A DNA stretch of 64,000 bases from Ilyonectria destructans (lineage: Eukaryota; Ascomycota; Sordariomycetes; Hypocreales; Nectriaceae). Made by a program: the position numbers and the translations under genes. Location of the stretch: NCBI GenBank assembly GCA_020740775.1, contig JAHEWK010000003.1, forward strand, positions 682,001 to 746,000, written 5' to 3'. This document shows, in pieces, positions 58,170-64,000 of this stretch. Under the pieces are notes generated by a model. The model did not search any database, was not told the origin of the DNA, and worked only from the letters and a program-made list of their open reading frames with translations. The first letter of the stretch is position 1, and each line of letters opens with the position of its first letter.

Positions 58170-58463
58170 CGTGAAGTCGTCGACTTTTCGTCGCGGTTGA
58201 CGCCAGGAAAAGAGGGCACAATGTGGAATAACTAAGGCAAGTTGAAAGCAAAGGCGAGGCTGCTACAATGGGGAGCTCTCATTTGAGGTGGGTCGTGAAT
58301 CAGCGATGTGATTGGCCAGCACCGAGCTCTGTTTTCACGCCTCAGGCCGAACCCGATCTTTCCCGTTTGGCAAACTCGCGCATCCTAAGGCCATTCCTTT
58401 TCGACGACGAATTCGACAAGCAATTGAACGACGAACTCGGCTTCTACCGCCCTACAAGTCAAG

Positions 58464-59308
58464 ATGGTTTCAGCTGTATGTCCTCCTTCATCCCGCCGCA
58501 GGGCCCACGATCGGGGCTCGGTCCCCGCCAATTGACATGCCCTCGTCCCCCCAGAGTGCTGACCTGATTTCTTTGCAGACTCCCTTCCGCGCTGCGGAGT
58601 TCAAGAGCAACTTCGGCCCCAAGTACGTGTTCTCTATGCCTTCTTCCGAGCACCGATGCACCGAATCCGAGCCAATTCTATGATCTACGATGCCGAATGG
58701 CCGGCCCTCGAGCACGCGGATGGACGAATGGGAATAGTCTGGCTAACGGTGTGACTCTAGGTACCAGTACCAGCCCAACTTCCTCGGCTTCACTGGCCAG
58801 AGCGCTTTCCGAATGTGAGTTCTCAAGCATCCAGCTGCTCAACAAACCCAGCGCCGAAAAATCGCAAGCGAGTCGAGTCCACGAGCCCCTTCCGTTCCAC
58901 CGAGACCGACCTCAAGTCAACAACAAGACCGACGAATGTCTCGAGGAGGCGGACCAGATGCGACTCGGGACTCGGGACTCATAAACCTGCTATTGGCGCC
59001 GGAACGTATCTTCCAAGCGCAGCGCTGACCAAATGGAACAGTGGCTCTCGCCTCGCCATGTACGGCGCCCCCGCCATCGTGGGTGTCCTCATGTTCGCCT
59101 CTGGCATCCCCCGTGTCCAGCGTGACGTTCTCCAGGTATGGCAGTCTTGATGCTCAAATAACCACGCCACAGCGCTAACTCCATTGCAGAAGATCCCCTT
59201 CATGGCCGACTTCTTCAAGAAGGAGGTTCACCCCGCCGACAACGTAAGTTTTGCCCACGCCCGGGATGCTCCATTGATGCGTGCTAACACATGCCGTAGC
59301 CCTTCTAA
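58464..59308 (+). CDS. QCR10: Cytochrome bc1 complex subunit 10
   Basis: Small accessory subunit of mitochondrial ubiquinol-cytochrome c reductase, 88 residues. Six exons: 58464-58475, 58579-58622, 58761-58814, 59042-59135, 59190-59243 and 59300-59308, the last coding only Pro-Phe-stop. The spliced protein starts MVSATPFRAAEFKSNFGPKY and has one membrane helix (YGAPAIVGVLMFASG) followed by IPRVQRDVLQKIPFMADFF and the end HPADNPF, the family's conserved tail. Phases agree at all five junctions. Introns total 578 nt against 267 nt of coding sequence. No long single frame exists, so automated callers can miss this gene. Core respiratory gene, intact. Confidence 0.88.
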
Positions 59309-59928
59309 ATCTGCTGGTGGACGACAAATGATAGATGTGCATCAATTCATGTCCTCGCGACGTTGGCGGCACTCCTTGTATAAGATTTCCCAAATAGACT
59401 TGTTCTGAACTTCGAATTTCGTGACGTGCTGTGAAATGGCTCTGAAATGCTCGGGCCGTGATTGGCTGGACCCGCAGCTGCAATTCACCTTTCCCCTATA
59501 CGTCGCCTCGCCCCATGGCTTGAATAAGATTGTTTTGAAAGCAATTGACTCTAACGATGCTCGGCTGATATCATTCTTAATACCTGGGTGTCTCACATAT
59601 GCCCGCATGGTAGGTGAAATGCAGCGTCACATTGAATGTTGACTGTGATTGTTAATTGATGAGTGGTCCGTGTGTGGTGCCTGAATGGCCGTGGCGTAGC
59701 ACAGTACATCTCACCATCTTCTAAACACTGTCCTCTCGATCCCAGTTAACAACTAATCTCAACTTCACCTCACTTCTAGAGGGCGTGGGTTTCCAAGGCA
59801 GCAGCCCTCAATTGATGAGGACAAAATCTCTTTGAATCCCTCAAACTCATGGACCGCCGAACATCTTACTACCTGTCTCGTCATTGATACAAGAGTTTTC
59901 CGCGCGTCGCTGCGTGACACTTGTCAAC
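59309..59928. other. Intergenic, nothing recognised
   Basis: 0.62 kb between QCR10 and ALG10, both on the plus strand; holds the ALG10 promoter. A 59421-59642 frame is not supported. Confidence 0.45.
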
Positions 59929-62325
59929 ATGGACGCCACCACCATCCTCGACGAGATGCCAGCGCAGGGCACTATGCCGACCTATTCGTTCTGGGCGGCT
60001 TCAGCTGGGCTTTTGATACTGCCGTCTTGCTTTTGGCTCTTCAAAAGACCTGAAAACTCGTTTTCGCGGTGGGCCGGCCTCTTGCCGTTATTCCTCGCCG
60101 GCGCGTGTTTCTCGTGGCTGTACATCGTTTCGGCTGTCGTCCCAGAGCCGTACTTGGTAAGTTGTCAAAGGCGAATCCATGCGCACTCAATGCTAAGTGT
60201 ATTCCAGGACGAAGTTTTTCATATCCCGCAGGCGCAAAAGTACTGCGAGGGCAGATTTCTTGAGTGGGATGACAAGATCACCACACCCCCTGGACTGTAC
60301 GCTGGATGCTAGATTTCCCAACAGCAGACACTGACAAGAAGCAGATATCTCCTCTCGCTTTTGGTTCCAGGTGTAGTCAAACCCGGCACCTCTCCAGCCT
60401 CGTATCTCTGCGAGGCTCAGAGCCTGCGAGCCGCCAGCGCCATCGCCCTCATGATCCTGGCTTACTTGGCCCTCCTGTGTCGCCATGAGATCGAGGCTCG
60501 TCTTTACGAGGCGCACTCGTCGACGAAGCTCCGGGTATTCTCGCAGTACTCGCTCCACACTGCGGTCAACATCGCCCTGTTCCCGGTGTTGTTCTTCTTT
60601 TCGGGTCTCTACTACACCGACGTGGCTTCGACGGCCATGGTTCTGGGTGCGTACCTGCACCATCTGCGACGGCTTGGCCGGGACCGAAGCTCGTTCCGCT
60701 CCGATTTTGTCACGATCGTCTTAGGTGTCATGACGCTGTGGTTCCGTCAGACGAATGTGTTTTGGGTCGTCGTTTATATGGGCGGCGTGGAGGCCGTTCA
60801 CGCCATCAAGACCTTGAGGCCAGAACGAGTTGACCAACCGGTAATGACGACCCTCACGGAGCAGTTGAAGTACTACGCGTGGAGGTACTCCCTTGGAGAT
60901 ATCCACGACCCGCCTCTGCACATGATTTGGCCGGATGGTGAGTAATTACTCCTAGTTCTTCCCATTCCTAACTGACCGGGTCGATAGGCATGGTCTTTTG
61001 CGTCCTCAGCCTCGGCATCGCGGCGCTGTGCAACCCTATCCACGTCATCAGGCAAATATGGCCCTACATTGCGGTCATCGCGTCGTTTGTATCCTTCGTG
61101 GTTTGGAACGGCGGTGTTGTCCTTGGTGAGTTCGACTTGTACACCCAAGAGCCCAAAACTTGTGGCTAATTACAGGTCAGGGGACAAATCTAACCACGTT
61201 GCCACGATCCATCTTCCACAGATGCTCTACATCTGGCCTTTCTTCGGATTCTTCTCTCTGCCGCTCCTTCTGCCATATGTTCTCCCGCTTCTCAACATCA
61301 GTATTCGGGTCTTCAAGATGGTCACCTCGAGCAAGCCGACAGCTCCACGGTCTGGCAGTTCATCGAGAGGCGGTTCATCGAGCAGCATCAGATCAAAAGG
61401 AAAAGGCACCGTGAGCAACTCGGACAGGATAGCAACGGCGCCTCCCAGCAACGATCCTCCCCCAGCTCTTTCCAAGCTCTTGGGGATATTGGACCGACTC
61501 TTTGACACTAAGATACTGTGGCCGATCTATCTCCTTGCTACCATCATCCTCTCCGCCCTTATCGTCAAATACAACACAATCATCCACCCATTCACCCTAG
61601 CAGACAACCGGCACTACATGTTCTACGTCTTCCGGTACACCATCCGCCGGGCGTCGTGGATCCGGTATTTCCTCATCATCCCCTACACGCTGGCCCGCTG
61701 GTTGACGTGGGGCACCATGGCCGGCTGCTCGCAGTGGCTCTACTTCTGCACCGACGACGCCTGTTCGGCGTACTACACATCCCCGCGGATCGCTCCCTTC
61801 CTAAGCTATCCATTCTGGATCAATCGCGGGGGGCCGTCCCGACAGACGGACGCCGGATTCCCCGTCGCAATTCCAGAGGTGTCGCAGGAGGTGGGAGCGG
61901 CACAGCTGAAGCAGCTGCAGGGAATACTCGACGAGGACCCCATGCTGGCCTCGGTTGAGCCGGCGTCCACATCCACCGGTCTTATCTTCCTGCTCGCCAC
62001 GAGCCTCTCGCTCATCACCGCCCCGCTGGTGGAGCCGCGGTACTTTATCATTCCGTGGGTGATGTGGCGTCTGCTGGTTCCTGGATGGCGACTGCACGAT
62101 CACGAGAACCCGAGCGAGGTGCTGGATGGTATCTCTTCATATCCGATTCTAGAAAGGACGGTGCGGTTATTTGAAAATTACGACCTTCGTCTCGTCTTTG
62201 AGACGGCTTGGTTCGTCGCCGTCAATGTAGTGACGGGGTACATCTTCCTCTGCAAGCCATACTTGTGGAGAGCGGAGGACGGGAGTCTGCTCGACGAGGG
62301 TCGTCTGCAGCGATTCATGTGGTAG
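59929..62325 (+). CDS. ALG10: Dol-P-Glc:Glc2Man9GlcNAc2-PP-dolichol alpha-1,2-glucosyltransferase
   Basis: ER membrane glucosyltransferase that adds the third and last glucose to the lipid-linked N-glycan precursor; 730 residues. Exons 59929-60156, 60208-60296, 60345-60937, 60988-61125 and 61181-62325. The ALG10/DIE2 hallmark [13 protein letters not shown] then [12 protein letters not shown] is formed across the second and third exons at about 77-107. [12 protein letters not shown] and [17 protein letters not shown] are further conserved blocks. Ten or more hydrophobic segments are seen. A Ser-rich low-complexity insert ([19 protein letters not shown]) sits in a cytosolic or lumenal loop. The acceptor at 61180 was chosen over the AG at 61175 because only it keeps [19 protein letters not shown]. 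Core gene, intact. Confidence 0.92.
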
Positions 62326-62655
62326 TTAGTTGTACATTAAGACGTGCAAGGTGCACAGAATGTGACAGAGATAATGTGCTTTTCTCATTCAGAATTCCGA
62401 GTCCAGGTGCTGCTGGAGCGACTTGTGTGTCCAGACGAAACCCCAATCTAACGCCATACCGATGAACCCAATCCGATAACCCGTCCCGTCCCATAAACCT
62501 TCCTCCCAAAGCCTGAAAATCCTCTGGGGAGCGACCCAAATGCTCTTTATGTACCGTCGAGGGTTTCCCGCCCATCAACCACATAGATCCATTTACCCCC
62601 AATCATTGAAAACCTCGGCGTTACGTCATCGTTTCCTTTGCTCAACCAACAGTCA
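62326..62655. other. Convergent 3' ends
   Basis: 330 bp between ALG10 and the next minus-strand gene. No feature recognised. Confidence 0.4.
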
Positions 62656-63114
62656 CTATAAACTGAGGCGGTCTAGGCTCAGGCCGTCATTACTGCGCAC
62701 GCGGCGGATGACGCCGAGCTTGAAGAACTTCTCCTCGCCACCAGGGGTACGGCCACCGATGTACCACTTTTCAGCACCGATGACGTCGCGGAAGCCCTCG
62801 CTGCTGGAGTCGCTGCCGCGGCGCCGCGAGGACCCGGGGATGGGGATGGCGGTGCCCTGACTGGATCCGGCGGGCGAACTGACCGAGTTGGCGGTGCTGC
62901 CACGGGGTGGACGGAGGGCTACACTGGATGCGGTCTGCTGGTGGGTGGAGGAGGAGGCGGCGGCGGAGGGGACTGAGGAGTTGGCGGTGGCGTCGCGGGT
63001 GTGCTTGTTTGGTTGTTGGTGATGTTGATGTTGGGTGGTGGGAGTCATGGTAGGGCCTTGGGGACGGAAGGCGGCGAGGAAGGAGGAGAGGAAGTAGGGG
63101 CGTTGCGAAGGCAT
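62656..63114 (-). CDS. Small hypothetical protein with ordered C-terminal segment
   Basis: 152 residues from ATG 63112-63114 (MPSQRPYFLSSFLAAFRPQG); the frame extends upstream without an ATG. The middle is Gln/His/Ser/Thr-rich and disordered. The last ~45 residues look ordered: GFRDVIGAEKWYIGGRTPGG then EEKFFKLGVIRRVRSNDGLS. I recall such a short tail in filamentous-fungal hypothetical proteins but cannot name a family or function. An N-terminal helix FLSSFLAAF could be an anchor or targeting helix. It converges on ALG10. Confidence 0.55.
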   Translation of the reverse strand: MPSQRPYFLSSFLAAFRPQGPTMTPTTQHQHHQQPNKHTRDATANSSVPSAAASSSTHQQTASSVALRPPRGSTANSVSSPAGSSQGTAIPIPGSSRRRGSDSSSEGFRDVIGAEKWYIGGRTPGGEEKFFKLGVIRRVRSNDGLSLDRLSL

Positions 63115-64000
63115 GGTGAAGGGATTCAGAGTCGGCGGTGGAGGCGGTATCTGATAGGCGGTGTTGATGGTGGGGGAGAGTCGTGAAATGCGTCGACACC
63201 AGCACGGCCGGAGGGTCGTGGGATAGTCGTAGTCGCAGTCACAGACGGAGTAGAAGTCGTGGCAATAGTCGTAGTAGTCGTTGCAGGTCGGGATACGATC
63301 CCGATGCAAATGTGCAGAGGATCGGGGTGGCGTCGGAGTCAAACGGCAGAAGCGAGTCACAGGCGACACAGAGGATCCAGCCCCGTGATGATGACGACGG
63401 CGCAGAGGATGGCAGAGGTGAGTCCGCCGGGGAATGTTTGGGCGGTTTGATATGGCGGTGATTGATCGATGGCGGGGTTTGGGGTTTGGGGGAGAGAAGA
63501 AGCCGAAGGAGGAGGGCGTTTAGTAGCGTAGCGTCGGCAGGGTTTGGTCACTTTGGTGGAGTCCCGTCTGGTCGGTCAGAGTCCCAGTGTGACGTCGCGC
63601 CCTTGAAGGTTTCTCGTGCGGAGCGGCGAACCCGCGATCGGTAAAACCCGGAGTCCGGGGCGCAGCGTAATGCTAATGGCGGGGTTGCAATAGGTCGTCT
63701 GGGCTGCCGGCTCGCCGCTTTAGCGCGCTTCTTCCAGGCCTTGTTGCACACGACACGCCCGCGCGGGCCTCGTTCAACGCACGATATGGTGCACGATGCG
63801 CAATCGTGCAATCGGCGTTGCGGGGGACTGCCTTCTAAGAACGCCCCGGGGGGGACGAATGGCGCCGTGATTGGTCCCTCGGCTGCTGATGCTCGTGGGA
63901 ATGGCACGATTTGCTCGGCGCCATTTGTAACGGCCCAGTTGAAGGCCTGGGGCACGGACAAAGGGACATCGGGATTCCAGCACTTTGGCTCAGCCCGGTC
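63115..64000. other. GC-rich upstream region
   Basis: Right edge of the window, upstream of the small hypothetical gene. Locally GC-rich with simple G/T and G/A runs. The 63548-63961 minus frame is Arg/Pro-rich without a recognisable domain, so I do not call it. Confidence 0.4.

Noticed and set aside
63548..63961. 137-codon minus-strand frame at the right edge
   Set aside because: Arg/Pro/Ala-rich translation of GC-rich DNA, no conserved motif; could only be judged with sequence beyond the window.
1..64000. tRNA, rRNA, CRISPR array or intact transposase gene
   Set aside because: I looked for tRNA B-box-like sequences, spaced short repeats and transposase or reverse-transcriptase motifs on both strands and found none that hold up. 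A CRISPR array is not expected in a fungus.

Overview
This is chromosomal DNA of a filamentous ascomycete (Pezizomycotina; I lean to Sordariomycetes from the gene content, but that is inference). Genes are split by 45-100 nt introns with GTRNGT donors and YAG acceptors. The protein families are typical of moulds: an ENA-type P-ATPase, a STAND/NLR protein, a RING-patatin, Zn2Cys6 and homeobox/C2H2 regulators. Exon borders given here were read by eye and checked for phase; there is no transcript evidence.

Left part (1-28.6 kb) is accessory in character. Genes are far apart and several are broken. In order: the 5' end of an SDR gene (-), an AIG2/GGCT-like gene (-), an ENA-type cation ATPase (+), a TetX/UbiH-type FAD monooxygenase (+), a RING-patatin phospholipase gene with an in-frame stop (+), a convergent NLR gene with a frameshift (-), an Mtr-like amino acid permease (+), a dead HpcH/HpaI aldolase (-), a dead amidohydrolase (+) and a GNAT acetyltransferase (-).

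Middle part (30.4-53.6 kb) is mixed. It has a 980-residue protein of unknown function with a C-terminal zinc finger, a TatD/Scn1-like hydrolase, a Gfo/Idh/MocA oxidoreductase, an arrestin-like protein (-) and a homeobox plus C2H2 transcription factor. After an amidase remnant comes the most coherent unit of the window. An aldehyde (succinate-semialdehyde type) dehydrogenase (-) and a copper amine oxidase (+) are divergently transcribed, and both end in peroxisomal PTS1 tripeptides (AKL and SRL). They share a 1.28 kb promoter with three ~0.2 kb tandem repeats carrying paired CCT-N4-AGG palindromes. A Zn2Cys6 regulator follows downstream. Read together, this looks like a peroxisomal amine-degradation module: the oxidase makes aldehyde, NH3 and H2O2, and the dehydrogenase oxidises the aldehyde. 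A MITE-like 259 bp element and a possible solo LTR flank the regulator gene.

Right part (54.7-64 kb) is compact core genome: a TM9/EMP70 protein, Mediator subunit 4 (-), the bc1 complex subunit QCR10 with five introns in 88 codons, the ALG10 glucosyltransferase, and a short conserved-looking hypothetical gene (-). The switch from sparse, decayed DNA to dense housekeeping genes falls at about 54 kb.
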